From positions 244,095-308,094 of the forward strand of contig NZ_VLKW01000006.1 of NCBI RefSeq assembly GCF_007830495.1: DNA of 64,000 nt, written 5' to 3'. The notes beneath the pieces are model-generated. The model had not been told where the DNA came from. It searched no databases and was given only the letters and a program-made list of their open reading frames with translations. Position numbers and translations under genes: made by a program. The stretch is from Pseudoduganella flava (GTDB lineage: Bacteria; Pseudomonadota; Gammaproteobacteria; Burkholderiales; Burkholderiaceae_D). Within the stretch, counting starts at the first letter, position 1; each line of letters opens with the position of its first letter. Positions 35,360 to 45,160 of the stretch are shown here, piece by piece.

Positions 35360-36394
35360 ATGCGCACGCGGGTCTGCATCTCGATCGATACGGAGTTTTC
35401 CATCGGCGGTGCGTTCACGGATCCGGCGCGCCTGCCTGTCGCCGAGCCGATGGTGTGGTGCGAGGTGGATGGCCGCTCGCAGGGGCTGGGCTTCCTGCTC
35501 GACACGTTCGAACGCCACCGCATTCCCGCCACGTTCTTTGTGGAGGCGGCGCAGCGCTACTACTTCCGCGACGCCGACCCGATGGGCACGATCGCCCGCC
35601 GCATCGCCGCGCACGGGCACGAGGTGCAGCTGCACACGCATCCCTGCTGGTCCGTGTTCCGGCACGACGACTGGCGCGAGCAGGTAACGCGCGAACCGCG
35701 CCAGGACGATTTCTACGGCCGTGCCGAAGAGGACACGGTGCACCTGCTGCGCCAGGGCCAGGAGACGTTCGCCGACTGGGGCGTGCCGCTGCCGACCGTG
35801 TTCCGCTCCGGGAACCTGCAGCACGACGACACCCTGTTCGCGGCCATGGCGCGCTGCGGCATTCCGTACAGCTCCTGCGTGGGGCTGGCCGTGTTCGACA
35901 GCGGCGACGCGCGCTACCGGCTGTACAGTGGCGCCCACCCGCGCCATGGCGTGCTCGAGATGCCGGTGCTGACGTTCGAGGACTGGCGCATCGGCGGCCG
36001 CCGCCACCGCAAGACGCTGACGATCGCCGGCACCAGCTTTGCCGAGACGCGCCTGCTGCTCGAGCGCGCCCACGAGCAGCGCGTGCCGCTGGTCGTCATC
36101 CTCACGCACCCGTTCGAATACGTGCAGCGCCGCGACGATGGCATGCGCACGGCGCGCCGCAACGCGCTGCACCAGGGCCGGCTGGAACGCCTGTGCCGCT
36201 ACCTCGACTGCAATCGGGACCGCTTCCAGCCCACCGGCCTGGGCGAAGCGGGCAGCGCCTTGCAGGCCGCGCCGGACGAGCGCAACGTCCTGCTGCAAGG
36301 CAGCGGCTGGCGCAGCGTGCGGCGGCTCGCCGAGCAGGTGGCGTACGACCGCTACGGCAAGTGGGCGCTGGCGCGCCGTGGAGCGCCGGCATGA
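35360..36394 (+). CDS. Polysaccharide deacetylase-like protein
   Basis: 344 residues. NodB-like: CISIDTEFSIGG (metal-binding Asp-Thr-Glu region), IPATFFVEAA, GHEVQLHTHPCWS (His pair), VFRSGNLQHDD (substrate region), VLTHPFEY near the C-terminal side. Cytoplasmic by sequence; no signal peptide. It could remove N-acetyl groups from precursor or lipid-linked sugar. Sits 1 bp after the amidotransferase and overlaps the phosphatase start. Confidence 0.8.
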   Translation: MRTRVCISIDTEFSIGGAFTDPARLPVAEPMVWCEVDGRSQGLGFLLDTFERHRIPATFFVEAAQRYYFRDADPMGTIARRIAAHGHEVQLHTHPCWSVFRHDDWREQVTREPRQDDFYGRAEEDTVHLLRQGQETFADWGVPLPTVFRSGNLQHDDTLFAAMARCGIPYSSCVGLAVFDSGDARYRLYSGAHPRHGVLEMPVLTFEDWRIGGRRHRKTLTIAGTSFAETRLLLERAHEQRVPLVVILTHPFEYVQRRDDGMRTARRNALHQGRLERLCRYLDCNRDRFQPTGLGEAGSALQAAPDERNVLLQGSGWRSVRRLAEQVAYDRYGKWALARRGAPA

Positions 36395-36978
36395 AGGCGT
36401 GGCTGAATGCGCGCTTCGGCACCTGGCGCGGGCTGGTGCGGTTGCTGCTGGCGCATGCGGAGCTGGTCACCGGACGATTGTGGCCCTTCCGGCTGCGCGA
36501 TCCGGCGGCGGTGCGGCGCGTGGTGTTCGTCTGCCTCGGCAATATCTGCCGCAGCGCGTACGCGGAACAGGTGGCGCGTGCCGCCGGCCTGCACACGGCG
36601 TCGCTCGGGCTGTCGACGACGACCGGCGCGTGCTCGCCCGACCAGGCGCTGGCCGCCGCGGCGCGCCAGCATTTGCCGCTGGACGCGCACCGCGCCTGCG
36701 ACTGGAAGGACTTCGAGGTGCGGCCCGGCGACCTGCTGCTGGCGATGGAGGTGCGCCAGGCGCACGAGCTGCTGCGCCGCCTCGGCGGCCGCGAGGACGT
36801 GCAGGTCGCCCTGCTTGGCAACTGGTGCAGTCCGCCGCTGCCGCACCTGCACGATCCGTTCACGCTGTCGGACGCGTATTTCGACACGTGCTTCACCCGC
36901 ATCCACGCAGCCGTCGGCGCCCTGGGGGCGCAGCTGCCGGCGGCGCGCGCACCGTCACTGCAAAGGAGGCAACGATGA
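36391..36978 (+). CDS. Low-molecular-weight protein-tyrosine-phosphatase-like protein
   Basis: 195 residues from the ATG at 36391 (overlap with the deacetylase stop). P-loop VCLGNICRSA with Cys48 and Arg54 (C-x5-R-S) and a C-terminal DPFTLSDAYFD general-acid loop. It has a 40-residue N-terminal extension (MKAWLNARFGTWRGLVRLLLAHAELVTGRLWPF, given in part) not usual for the family. In EPS loci such phosphatases oppose the Wzc-like tyrosine kinase, here encoded at 56098. Confidence 0.82.
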   Translation: MKAWLNARFGTWRGLVRLLLAHAELVTGRLWPFRLRDPAAVRRVVFVCLGNICRSAYAEQVARAAGLHTASLGLSTTTGACSPDQALAAAARQHLPLDAHRACDWKDFEVRPGDLLLAMEVRQAHELLRRLGGREDVQVALLGNWCSPPLPHLHDPFTLSDAYFDTCFTRIHAAVGALGAQLPAARAPSLQRRQR

Positions 36979-38081
36979 GCCGCGAATTCTCGCTGTATCT
37001 CGATGCGGTGCGCTTCCTGGCCGCGCTGATGGTCGTGTTCTACCACATGAACATGCGCTGGCTCAGCACGAAGATCCTGCCGCTGTCCGACCACGGCCAT
37101 GCAGCCGTGATGGTGTTCTTCGTGTTGTCCGGCTATGTGATCTCGTACATCCACGCACAGCGCGAGAACACGCCCGCCGAGTACTGGGCCAGCCGGCTGT
37201 CGCGCTTTTATTCGCTGGCCGTGCCGGTCGTGCTGGTGACGCCGCTGCTGGACATTGCGGGCGAGGCCCTGAACCCGGCGATCTACGAAGGCTGGACGAC
37301 GCATGGCTTGGCCTTGGTGCGCATCGTCAGCAGCCTGGCGTGGCTGAACGAGGTGTGGACGATCTCGATCATGTCCTTCTCGAACACGCCGTACTGGTCG
37401 CTGTGCTACGAGATGTGGTACTACATCATGTTCGCCGTCTGCGTGTTCACGGCGGGGCGCACGCGCGTGCTGCTGCTGGCCGCCTGCGCGCTGGTGGTGG
37501 GACCGAAGATCCTGCTGCTGGCCCCGGTGTGGGCGATGGGTGTCGCGCTGCATCGCTGGAAAGCGCTGCAGCGCACGTCGTTCGGTGTGGGGCTGGCGCT
37601 GTTTGCCGGCTCGCTCGTCGCGTTCGGACTGTTCCAGCACTTCCGCCTGACGGATATCGGCAGCGACTGGATGCGCCGGCTCGTCGGCGAAGCGCTCCAC
37701 CATCAGCTGACGTTCTCCCGCTTCGCGCTGACCGATTACCTGCTGGGCGCCATCGTCGCCGCCAACTTCGTCGGCGCGCGTGCGATCGCGCCCGCCCTGG
37801 GCCCCGTGCTGCTGCCGCTGGCGCGGCCGATCCGCTGGCTGGCCGGCTACACGTTCTCGCTGTACCTGATGCACCAGCCGCTGCTGCTGTTCTATGGTGC
37901 CGCGATCGGCGGCGATCCGGCCGGCCCGCTGTACTTCCTGGAAGTGCTGGGCGCGATCCTCGTCACTGTCTGGCTGGTGGGATCGGTCACCGAGCGCCGC
38001 CGCCACCTGCTGCGCGCGTGGCTGCTGGCGCGGCTGCAGTCGCTGTCGGCGTTGCGCCTTGCCGCGCGGGGCACCCGATGA
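36975..38081 (+). CDS. Acyltransferase 3 family membrane protein
   Basis: 368 residues from the ATG at 36975 with a perfect AAGGAGG site. About ten membrane segments. Signature LDAVRFLAALMVVFYHMN with the conserved His and VMVFFVLSGYVISYIHA match OafA/ExoZ-type acyltransferase 3, which O-acetylates polysaccharides at the inner membrane. C-terminal TFSLYLMHQPLLLF is typical. Likely decorates the EPS. Confidence 0.9.
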   Translation: MSREFSLYLDAVRFLAALMVVFYHMNMRWLSTKILPLSDHGHAAVMVFFVLSGYVISYIHAQRENTPAEYWASRLSRFYSLAVPVVLVTPLLDIAGEALNPAIYEGWTTHGLALVRIVSSLAWLNEVWTISIMSFSNTPYWSLCYEMWYYIMFAVCVFTAGRTRVLLLAACALVVGPKILLLAPVWAMGVALHRWKALQRTSFGVGLALFAGSLVAFGLFQHFRLTDIGSDWMRRLVGEALHHQLTFSRFALTDYLLGAIVAANFVGARAIAPALGPVLLPLARPIRWLAGYTFSLYLMHQPLLLFYGAAIGGDPAGPLYFLEVLGAILVTVWLVGSVTERRRHLLRAWLLARLQSLSALRLAARGTR

Positions 38082-39268
38082 CCCCCGCCGTCGTGCTGGG
38101 CATCGACACGCCGATCGGCCTGGCGATCGTGCGCAGCCTGGGCCGGCACGGCGTGCCCGTGACCGGCATCGCGCGGGGCATGGCGGCACCGGGCCTGTCG
38201 TCGCGCTATCTGCGCGAAGGCTTGCTGCGCGCGGACGATGCGCAGGGCACGCTGGAACAGCTCGAATCGCTGTCCCGGCGCCTGGGGCCAGCGTGCCTGT
38301 TCGCGATCTCCGAAGGCGACATCGCGCTGCTGAACCGCCATCGCGACCGTCTCGCCGGCTACCGGCTGATGTTCCCGGACGCGCGCCGCATGGATGCGGT
38401 ACTGGACAAGCACCGCACCTACGCCGCCGCGCGCGCCGCCGGCGTGCCCGTGCCCCGTACGGTGCAACCGGCCACGCTGGACGATGCCGCGGCGGCCGCG
38501 CCGGAACTGCGCTATCCGGTCGTGCTGAAATGGGCCGAGCCGAACGAGGCCGGCATCCTGCTGCGCCGCGCGGGCCTGGAGCTGGACAAGACCCGCTACT
38601 GCCACGATGCGAACGAACTGCTTGCCTACCTGCGTCGCTTCGAGCCTGTCGGCCGCTATCCGATGATCCAGGAGTACTGCGCCGGCTATGGGCTGGGGCA
38701 GTTCTTCCTCGTCAAGGATGGCGTCGCGCATGCCGTGTTCCAGCACCGCCGCCTGCACGAGTGGCCGCCGGAAGGCGGCGTGTCGACGCTCTGTGAGTCG
38801 GTTGGGCTGGAACATCACGCGGCGCTGCGCGAGCGCTCGCTGGCGCTGCTGCGCGAACTGGATTGGGAGGGCATCGCGATGGTCGAATACCGCTACGATC
38901 CGCAGCGCGGCGAGGCGGCGCTGATGGAAATCAACGGGCGCTTCTGGGGCAGCCTGCCGCTGGCCTGCCACGCCGGCGTGGACTTCCCGTGGCTCGCCTA
39001 CTGCCTGCTGGGCAACGGCGCAGCGCAGCCGCAGCCGGCCTACCGCGCCGGCATGCGTTGCCGCTTCATGATCCCCGAGACGAAGCGGCTGGCACGCCTG
39101 CTGTTCCAGCCCGGTGCCGTGGCCGACCGCCAGCTGGCGTTCTCGCGCGGGCGCGAGCTGCTGGGCTACCTGGCCGATTTCCTGCGCCCGTCGATGCGCT
39201 ATTACCTGTTCACGTGGTCGGACCCGGCGCCGTTCCTGCGCGACCTGTGGCACGTGGTGCGGCGATGA
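38078..39268 (+). CDS. ATP-grasp ligase-like protein
   Basis: 396 residues from the ATG at 38078. An N-terminal Rossmann-like part (VVLGIDTPIGLAIVRSLGRHGVPVTGIA) is followed by ATP-grasp features: YPVVLKWAEPNEAG, MIQEYCAGYGLGQFFLVKDG and ALMEINGRFWGSLPLA, with the metal-binding Glu-Ile-Asn. This resembles carbamoyl-phosphate-synthase-like/biotin-carboxylase-like ATP-grasp proteins in polysaccharide loci. It would join a carboxylate to an amine; partners unknown, though an aminoacyl decoration of the EPS fits the neighbours. Confidence 0.75.
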   Translation: MTPAVVLGIDTPIGLAIVRSLGRHGVPVTGIARGMAAPGLSSRYLREGLLRADDAQGTLEQLESLSRRLGPACLFAISEGDIALLNRHRDRLAGYRLMFPDARRMDAVLDKHRTYAAARAAGVPVPRTVQPATLDDAAAAAPELRYPVVLKWAEPNEAGILLRRAGLELDKTRYCHDANELLAYLRRFEPVGRYPMIQEYCAGYGLGQFFLVKDGVAHAVFQHRRLHEWPPEGGVSTLCESVGLEHHAALRERSLALLRELDWEGIAMVEYRYDPQRGEAALMEINGRFWGSLPLACHAGVDFPWLAYCLLGNGAAQPQPAYRAGMRCRFMIPETKRLARLLFQPGAVADRQLAFSRGRELLGYLADFLRPSMRYYLFTWSDPAPFLRDLWHVVRR

Positions 39269-39282
39269 CGAGAGGAGGCACG

Positions 39283-40290
39283 ATGCAGACGATCGACCGG
39301 AGCGCGCGCGGCGGCGAGACCGTGACGGTGGCTGTCGTGATCCCGTATTTCCAGCGCCGCCCCGGCATCCTGGCGCGCGCGCTGCGTTCCGTTATCGCGC
39401 AGACGGCGCACGCACGACTGGACGTCATCGTCGTCGACGACGGCTCGCCCGTGCCCGCCGCGGACGAGGTGGCGCAGCTGCCGGAAGCGCAGCGCGGTGC
39501 CATCCGCGTGATCCGGCAGCGCAATGCGGGCCCCGCCGCGGCGCGCAACAACGCGCTCGATCACGTCACGCCGGACACCGAGTTCGTTGCCTTCCTGGAT
39601 TCGGACGATATGTGGGAGCCCGAGCACCTGGCCAATGCGCTGCGCGCGCTGGATGCCGGTTACGACTTCTACTTCGCCGACTTCTACCAGCTGAACCAGA
39701 CGGTCGGCGCGTTCGAGCGGGCTGGCCGCATCGAGCCGGCACGCCACGCGCTGCTGCCGGGCGAACGCCACCTGCACGTCTACCAGGCCGACATGCAGGC
39801 GCAGATCCTGGGCGGGAACGTGATCGGCACGCCGACCGTCGTGTACCGCTTCCGGTCGCTGCGCACGTTGCGCTTTCGCGAGGAGTTCGTGTACGCGGGC
39901 GAGGACTACCTGTTCTGGCTCGACCTGTCGCGAATGACGGACCGGATCGCCTTCTCGTCGGCGCGCGAAGTGGTGTGCGGCGATGGCGTCAACGTGTTTT
40001 CCGGCTCCGGCTGGGGCACGGAAAAGTCGCTGATCCGGCTGCACTATGAGATGAAGTACAAGAAGGCGATCGCGCGGCTGTATCCGCTGACGGAGCGCCA
40101 GGTGAAGGAAAACCGCGCCGCCGTGCTGGCGCTGCGGCGCAGCTTCGTCGCCGACGTCGTGCATCGCGTCGCGCATCGCAAGCCGTTCGCGGGCGTGATG
40201 TGGAAGCAGTTGAAAGTCGATGCACCCAGCGTGCTGTGTTTCGTGCCGCTGGCGATCGGCCTCGTGCTGCGGCGGGGACGCGCTGCGTGA
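39283..40290 (+). CDS. Family 2 glycosyltransferase
   Basis: 335 residues from the ATG at 39283 after GAGAGGAGG; the in-frame ATG at 39265 overlaps the ATP-grasp stop and is the alternative. GT-A motifs: VAVVIPYFQRRPGILARALRSV, VIVVDDGSP, RNAGPAAARNNAL, FLDSDDMW (DxD-type) and EDYLFWLDLS. Transfers a sugar in repeat-unit assembly. A short hydrophobic C-terminal segment (VLCFVPLAIGLVL) may bind the membrane. Confidence 0.88.
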   Translation: MQTIDRSARGGETVTVAVVIPYFQRRPGILARALRSVIAQTAHARLDVIVVDDGSPVPAADEVAQLPEAQRGAIRVIRQRNAGPAAARNNALDHVTPDTEFVAFLDSDDMWEPEHLANALRALDAGYDFYFADFYQLNQTVGAFERAGRIEPARHALLPGERHLHVYQADMQAQILGGNVIGTPTVVYRFRSLRTLRFREEFVYAGEDYLFWLDLSRMTDRIAFSSAREVVCGDGVNVFSGSGWGTEKSLIRLHYEMKYKKAIARLYPLTERQVKENRAAVLALRRSFVADVVHRVAHRKPFAGVMWKQLKVDAPSVLCFVPLAIGLVLRRGRAA

Positions 40291-41291
40291 GCCGTGTCCT
40301 CGTCAGCATCTTGAACTGGAACGGCGCGGCGCAGACGCTCGCCTGCGTGCAGGGCGTGCTGCGCCAGCAAGTGCCGGCGGGAGCGGGCATCGACATCCTC
40401 GTCATCGACAACGGTTCCGAGCCGCCCGATGCGGCAGCGCTGGCCCAGGGGCTGGCCGCGCTGCCGGTCGCGCTGCGCCGCGAGCCTGTCAATCGGGGCT
40501 TCGCGGGTGGCCACAACCTCGCCGTCGCGCACGCGCTGGAGGCGGGGCACGACTACGTCTGGCTCGTCAACAGCGATGCCGTGATGGGCGACGAGCAGGT
40601 GCTGGCGCGGCTGCTGGCCTTGATGACGGACGAGCCCCGTTGCGGCGCGGCGTCGCCCGTGCTGGCGATCCTCGACCAGCCGGACAAGGTGTACTTCTGC
40701 GGGAACTTTCACGACTGGGACAGCCTGGCCACGCACCGCGCGCGCGACGTCGACGACGCCCGCGCCACGGCGCCGCACCGGCGCGCGCAGCAATGGGTGC
40801 CCGGCACGGCGATGCTGCTGCGGACGCAGGCGCTGCGCGCAGCCGGCCCGCTCGACGAACGGATGTTCGCGTACTTCGAGGACGACGAGCTGTGTGCTCG
40901 TATGGCCGCACACGGCTGGCACAGCGGCGTGGCATACGACGCGCGCGTGCTGCATGCGATGCCGCGCCGGGAGACGGACCGCCCGCCTTACTACTTCTAC
41001 CTGATGGCCCGTAACTACCTGCTGTTCTGGCACGGCAGCACGCCGGCAGCGCACCGCCGCCGGCTCGCGTTGAAGTTGCTCGATCGCGCGCTGTACGACG
41101 TCAATCGGCTGCGTTACCGGGGCTTTCCGGAACAGGCCCGCGCGGCGCTGCTCGGGGTGGAGGATTTCCTGCGCGGGCGGCACGGCCGGCCGATGCTGGA
41201 GCGGTCCGTCGCGTTGCCGCTGCGCTGGTTGCGCGCGCTGTTGTGGCTACCCCACGTGCGTGCGCTGCGCCGCCTCGACGAAGGGGACTAG
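40287..41291 (+). CDS. Family 2 glycosyltransferase, rhamnosyltransferase-like
   Basis: 334 residues from the GTG at 40287, overlapping the previous stop (GTGA). VLVSILNWNGAAQTLACV, ILVIDNGSEPP, NRGFAGGHNLAV, WLVNSDAVM, WVPGTAMLLRTQALRAAGPLDERMFAYFEDDELCARM: the GT2 pattern of the WcaA/RfbF-like group. C-terminal helix-rich tail. Last gene of the rightward operon starting at 30671. Confidence 0.88.
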   Translation: MSRVLVSILNWNGAAQTLACVQGVLRQQVPAGAGIDILVIDNGSEPPDAAALAQGLAALPVALRREPVNRGFAGGHNLAVAHALEAGHDYVWLVNSDAVMGDEQVLARLLALMTDEPRCGAASPVLAILDQPDKVYFCGNFHDWDSLATHRARDVDDARATAPHRRAQQWVPGTAMLLRTQALRAAGPLDERMFAYFEDDELCARMAAHGWHSGVAYDARVLHAMPRRETDRPPYYFYLMARNYLLFWHGSTPAAHRRRLALKLLDRALYDVNRLRYRGFPEQARAALLGVEDFLRGRHGRPMLERSVALPLRWLRALLWLPHVRALRRLDEGD

Positions 41292-41390
41292 CCGGCGTTG
41301 TCGCGTTGCGCCGCAACCGCACTCAGCCTATTGCTCCGCGGCGCCTACCATGTCAGTATTGTGTTAATCAATTTGCCACAAAGGTCGACC

Positions 41391-44144
41391 ATGTCCCTGC
41401 GAACGACAAAGGCTGCCGCGGCAGCGATGATGCTGGCGGGTGCGCTGGCCGGCTGCAAATCCGATACCGCCGAGTCGCTGCTGGCGGACGCCCGGCAGTA
41501 CCAGCAAAAGGGAGACAACAAGGCGGCCGTGATCCAGCTGAAGAATGCGCTGGAGAAGAATCCCGACCAGCCACAGGCCCGTTTCCTGCTCGCGACGATC
41601 GCGCTGCAGATGGAGGATGCGCTGACGGCCGAGAAGGAAGCGCGCCGCGCGCTGGCGTTGAAGGTGCCGCCGGCCGAGGTGCTGCCCGTGCTGGGCAAGG
41701 CGTTGACGATGCAGGGCAAGTACCAGGCGGCGCTGGACGACATGGCCGCCGCGCCGGACACGCCGCAGGTGCTGTCCCTGCGTGGCAATGCCTACCTGGG
41801 CCTGGGCAAGACGGACGAAGCGAAACAGGCGTTCGATGCCGCGCTGGCCGGCCAGCCGGGGCAGGGTGACGCGCTGACGGGGCTGGCGCGCCTGGCCGCT
41901 TCGCAGCAGCAGTGGGACGACGCCAAACGCCTGGTGGAGGAGGCGATCGCGAAGAACCCGCGGCACGAAGGGGCGTGGCAGTTGACGGGCGACCTGCTGC
42001 GGGTACGGAACCAGCCGCAGGAAGCGATGGCCGCCTACCGCGAAGTGTTGAAGATCAATCCCGCGCACCGCAGCGCCCACCTCGACCAGGCCGAACTCAA
42101 TATCGCCGCCCGCCAGTACGATGCGGCGCAGGCCGACATCGACGCGGCCCGCAAGACGACGCCGAACAACTTCCTCGTGCTGCACCACCAGGCGTTGCTG
42201 GACTTCTCGCGCAACAACATGAAGGACGCGCAGAGCAACCTGCTGAAAGTGATGCAGGTGGCGCCGAACCACATGCCGAGCGTGCTGCTGTCCGGCGCCG
42301 TCGCGCTGAACCTCGGGCTGCTCGAGCAGGCCGAGAAGGACTTGCGCCGCTACGTCGAGTGGAATCCCACGAACCTGTACGCGCGCAAGATGCTCGTCAG
42401 CACGCTGCTGAAGACGCGCCAGTTGAAAGACGCGGAAACCGTGCTTGCGCCGGCGCTGGAGGATGGCAAGGCCGATGCGTCAGTACTGGAACTGGCGGCC
42501 GAGCGTGCCATGCTGGACCAGCGGTACCAGCAGGCGGCGAGCTACTTCCAGCAAGCGGCACAGCGCGATCCGCAACGAGGTTCCGTACGTACGGGCCTGG
42601 GGCTGGCGAAGCTGGCGCTGGGCGACCGTGCCGGCGGCGCCGCCGAGCTGGAAGCGGCGGCCAAGCTCGCGCCCGGCTCGCTCGACACCGTGGCCACGCT
42701 GGTGCGCGCGCAGACCAGCATGGGCGAGTACGACAAGGCGTTGGCCAGCATTGGGCTTGTCGAGAAAGCCCATCCGAATTCGCCGGTGCTGCTGAACCTG
42801 AAGGGCGGCGCTTGGCTCGGCAAGAAGGACGTCAAGGCGGCCCGTGCCGCCTTCGACGCGGCAATTGCCGCCGACCCCACGTATTACCCGGCGGTGGCGA
42901 ATGCCGCGCAACTGGACTTGCAGGCGAAGGACACGGCGGGTGCCAAGGGACGTTTCGAGAAACTGCTGGCAAAAGATGCCAAGAATGCCGATGCGATGGC
43001 GGCGCTGGCGCAGATCGCGTTGACGCAGAACGACCAGGCTGGTGCGACCGCGTGGCTGGAAAAAGCGGTGGCCGAACAGCCGGACGCTGTCGACCCGGCG
43101 ATCCGGCTGGGCGAGCACTACCTGGCGACCGGCGCTGCGCCGAAGGCGCTGACATTGCTCAGCAAGTACCAAGTGGCGAATGCCGACAACGCGGCGCTGC
43201 TCGACCTGCTTGGCCGCGTGCAGATGGCCAACAAGGATGCGAACGGCGCCATCGAGACGTTCAGCAAGCTTGCGAGCGTACGGCCGAAGTCCGGCGCCGC
43301 GCAATTGCGGTTGGCGACAGCGCAGCTGGCCCGCAACAACGAGCCGGCCGCCGCCGAGGCGCTGAAGAAGGCGGTCGCCGTCGAGCCGGATTTCATGCAG
43401 GCCTATGTCGCCCAGGCCGACGTGGCGATGCGCAAGCGCGACTACGAGGGCGCGCTGGCGATCGTGCGTGCGATGCAGCAACGTTTCCCGAAGTCGCCCG
43501 TCGCGTTGCTGCTCGAAGGGGATCTGTGGATGACGCAGGGCAAGCCTGCGCAAGCCGTGCGGCCCTATGAGCGGGCCTATGCGCTGGCACCGACGGCGCC
43601 GATGTTGATGAAGCTGAGCAAGTCGCTGCTGGGCAGCGGCAAGGCTGCGGAGGCTGACCGGCGCGTCGCCGAGTTCCGCAAGCAACACCCCGGCGAGCCG
43701 CTGGCGGCGATGTATGTGGCGGAAAACCTGATGGGTGCGAAACAGTACAGGCAGGCGATCGTGGAACTGGAAGGCGCGTTGAGGGCCGCGCCGGACAACG
43801 TCGTGGCGCTCAACAACCTCGCGCTGGCTTACCAACAGGAAAAAGACAGCCGGGCGCTGCCGACGGCGGAAAAGGCGTACAAGTTGGCTTCTACGCATCC
43901 GCTCGTCATGGACACGCTGGGCTGGCTGCTGGTCGAGCAGGGCAATGTCGCGCGCGGCATGCCGCTGCTGCGCGAAGCGGCGCGCCTCGCACCGGACACG
44001 GCCGATGTGCGCCTGCACCTGGCCCAGGCACTGGCCCGGTCGGGCGATAAGTTGAATGCCCGCAAGGAATTGGAATACGTGCTGGCGAAGGGAACATCGC
44101 AGCCGCAGCAGGAAGCAGCACGTTCTCTAATGAAACAACTTTGA
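41391..44144 (+). CDS. prsT: PrsT, TPR lipoprotein of the PEP-CTERM system
   Basis: 917 residues from the ATG at 41391; an upstream in-frame ATG at 41298 would hide the lipobox. Lipoprotein signal MSLRTTKAAAAAMMLAGALAGC with the lipidated Cys after LAG. The rest is about 20 TPR-like repeats (for example QQKGDNKAAVIQLKNALEKNPDQPQARFLL and VALNNLALAYQQEKDSRALPTAEKAY, given in part). It matches the very long PrsT family of XrtA loci, presumably a periplasmic or outer-membrane scaffold for EPS/protein export. No partner residues can be read. Confidence 0.9.
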   Translation: MSLRTTKAAAAAMMLAGALAGCKSDTAESLLADARQYQQKGDNKAAVIQLKNALEKNPDQPQARFLLATIALQMEDALTAEKEARRALALKVPPAEVLPVLGKALTMQGKYQAALDDMAAAPDTPQVLSLRGNAYLGLGKTDEAKQAFDAALAGQPGQGDALTGLARLAASQQQWDDAKRLVEEAIAKNPRHEGAWQLTGDLLRVRNQPQEAMAAYREVLKINPAHRSAHLDQAELNIAARQYDAAQADIDAARKTTPNNFLVLHHQALLDFSRNNMKDAQSNLLKVMQVAPNHMPSVLLSGAVALNLGLLEQAEKDLRRYVEWNPTNLYARKMLVSTLLKTRQLKDAETVLAPALEDGKADASVLELAAERAMLDQRYQQAASYFQQAAQRDPQRGSVRTGLGLAKLALGDRAGGAAELEAAAKLAPGSLDTVATLVRAQTSMGEYDKALASIGLVEKAHPNSPVLLNLKGGAWLGKKDVKAARAAFDAAIAADPTYYPAVANAAQLDLQAKDTAGAKGRFEKLLAKDAKNADAMAALAQIALTQNDQAGATAWLEKAVAEQPDAVDPAIRLGEHYLATGAAPKALTLLSKYQVANADNAALLDLLGRVQMANKDANGAIETFSKLASVRPKSGAAQLRLATAQLARNNEPAAAEALKKAVAVEPDFMQAYVAQADVAMRKRDYEGALAIVRAMQQRFPKSPVALLLEGDLWMTQGKPAQAVRPYERAYALAPTAPMLMKLSKSLLGSGKAAEADRRVAEFRKQHPGEPLAAMYVAENLMGAKQYRQAIVELEGALRAAPDNVVALNNLALAYQQEKDSRALPTAEKAYKLASTHPLVMDTLGWLLVEQGNVARGMPLLREAARLAPDTADVRLHLAQALARSGDKLNARKELEYVLAKGTSQPQQEAARSLMKQL

Positions 44145-44293
44145 ATTCTTTTGCGGAAAAGCAAAATATCGGTGGGCTACTGATATTTAATGTAGGAAAT
44201 TTTAAATTTCGGCGACCGAGCCGATCAGGCGAGATTTTTCGTTAAAGATCGGTTAATCTCAGCGATATTGCCTTTTAAAAGCGTAGACAGAAC
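44145..44293. promoter_or_regulatory. Promoter region of the acyltransferase pair
   Basis: 149 bp, AT-rich, between prsT and the first acyltransferase. It contains a small hairpin TTTTGC/GCAAAA at 44149-44166 and no clear sigma-54 site. Confidence 0.3.
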
Positions 44294-45160
44294 GTGCTAC
44301 CCGCCACCCGGCCCAGCCAACTGCGACTGTTCTTCGACAGGATACTCGGCAAGCGAGACATCCTGATTCCGTACTTCGACTTCGTCGAAGTGCCGGCCGG
44401 AGAAAGTCGCGGAAAGACGATCCGGGACATCTACCACTTGCGGTACGAAGTGTATTGCGTGGAGCGCGCGTTTCTGGACTGCGACAAATACAGCGATCAG
44501 CTCGAAACTGACGAGTTCGATCATTGCTCTACTCACTTTGCTGCTTACAACCACGACCGCGATATCGTCGGCACTGTCCGCCTCGTGCAACCTGAAGAAC
44601 ACAAGCTGTACCCGTTCGAAAGCCACTGCACGTTGTTCGACGATTTTCGCTTTCCACCGCGCGAGAAAGCTGGGGAGATTTCCCGCTTGGTGGTCCGCAA
44701 GTCGTACCGTCGGCGCCGCGGCGATTCCATGGAAGGTGTTTCCAAGGATTTCGTCGAGGGTGGCCGCACTCCGCCATCGCCACGCTTGCGCGAGCAGCGT
44801 GGCAACAGTCCGCTGTTGCTGTTGGGCCTGTATCGGGAGATGTACCGGCATAGCCGCCGGCACGGCATCCGCTATTGGTACGCAGCGATGGAACGCTCGC
44901 TGGCCCGGTCCCTGGACAGGATGGGCTTCAAGTTCGTGCCGATCGGGCCGGCGACAGATTATTACGGGCCGGTAACGCCCCATATCGTCGACCTCGAAGA
45001 GCTCAGCGAACGGTTGCACAGGGAGAATCCCTTCCTCGCCGCATGGTTCAGCGACGAGCCGATTCCCCTGTGGATCCAGCTTAAGTCCCTGGTCGTCAGT
45101 ACGATGATCGGTGCCCCACGCAAAAACGGAGGGGCACGACCCGAAGAGAGAGAGAAATGA
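44294..45160 (+). CDS. PEP-CTERM/exosortase-associated acyltransferase, LuxI-fold (copy 1)
   Basis: 288 residues from a GTG start. Features parallel autoinducer synthases: LRYEVYCVERAF near the N-terminus, DEFDHCSTHFAAYNHDRDIVGTVRLV, AGEISRLVVRKSYRRRR (the E-x-S-R motif), then GLYREMYRHSRRHGIRYWYAAMERSLARSLDRMGF and TDYYGPVTPHI. It belongs to the GNAT/LuxI-like acyltransferases that accompany exosortase systems. Acyl donor and acceptor are unknown. Overlaps copy 2 by ATGA. Confidence 0.85.
   Translation: MLPATRPSQLRLFFDRILGKRDILIPYFDFVEVPAGESRGKTIRDIYHLRYEVYCVERAFLDCDKYSDQLETDEFDHCSTHFAAYNHDRDIVGTVRLVQPEEHKLYPFESHCTLFDDFRFPPREKAGEISRLVVRKSYRRRRGDSMEGVSKDFVEGGRTPPSPRLREQRGNSPLLLLGLYREMYRHSRRHGIRYWYAAMERSLARSLDRMGFKFVPIGPATDYYGPVTPHIVDLEELSERLHRENPFLAAWFSDEPIPLWIQLKSLVVSTMIGAPRKNGGARPEEREK

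Noticed and set aside
32140..35532. Very long minus-strand open frame (1130 codons) opposite the decarboxylase and amidotransferase genes
   Set aside because: Antisense shadow in GC-rich DNA; composition is His/Gln/Arg-rich with no domain, and the plus strand carries clear enzymes.
44149..44166. Terminator after prsT
   Set aside because: The TTTTGC/GCAAAA hairpin is short and AT-rich and has no following T-run.
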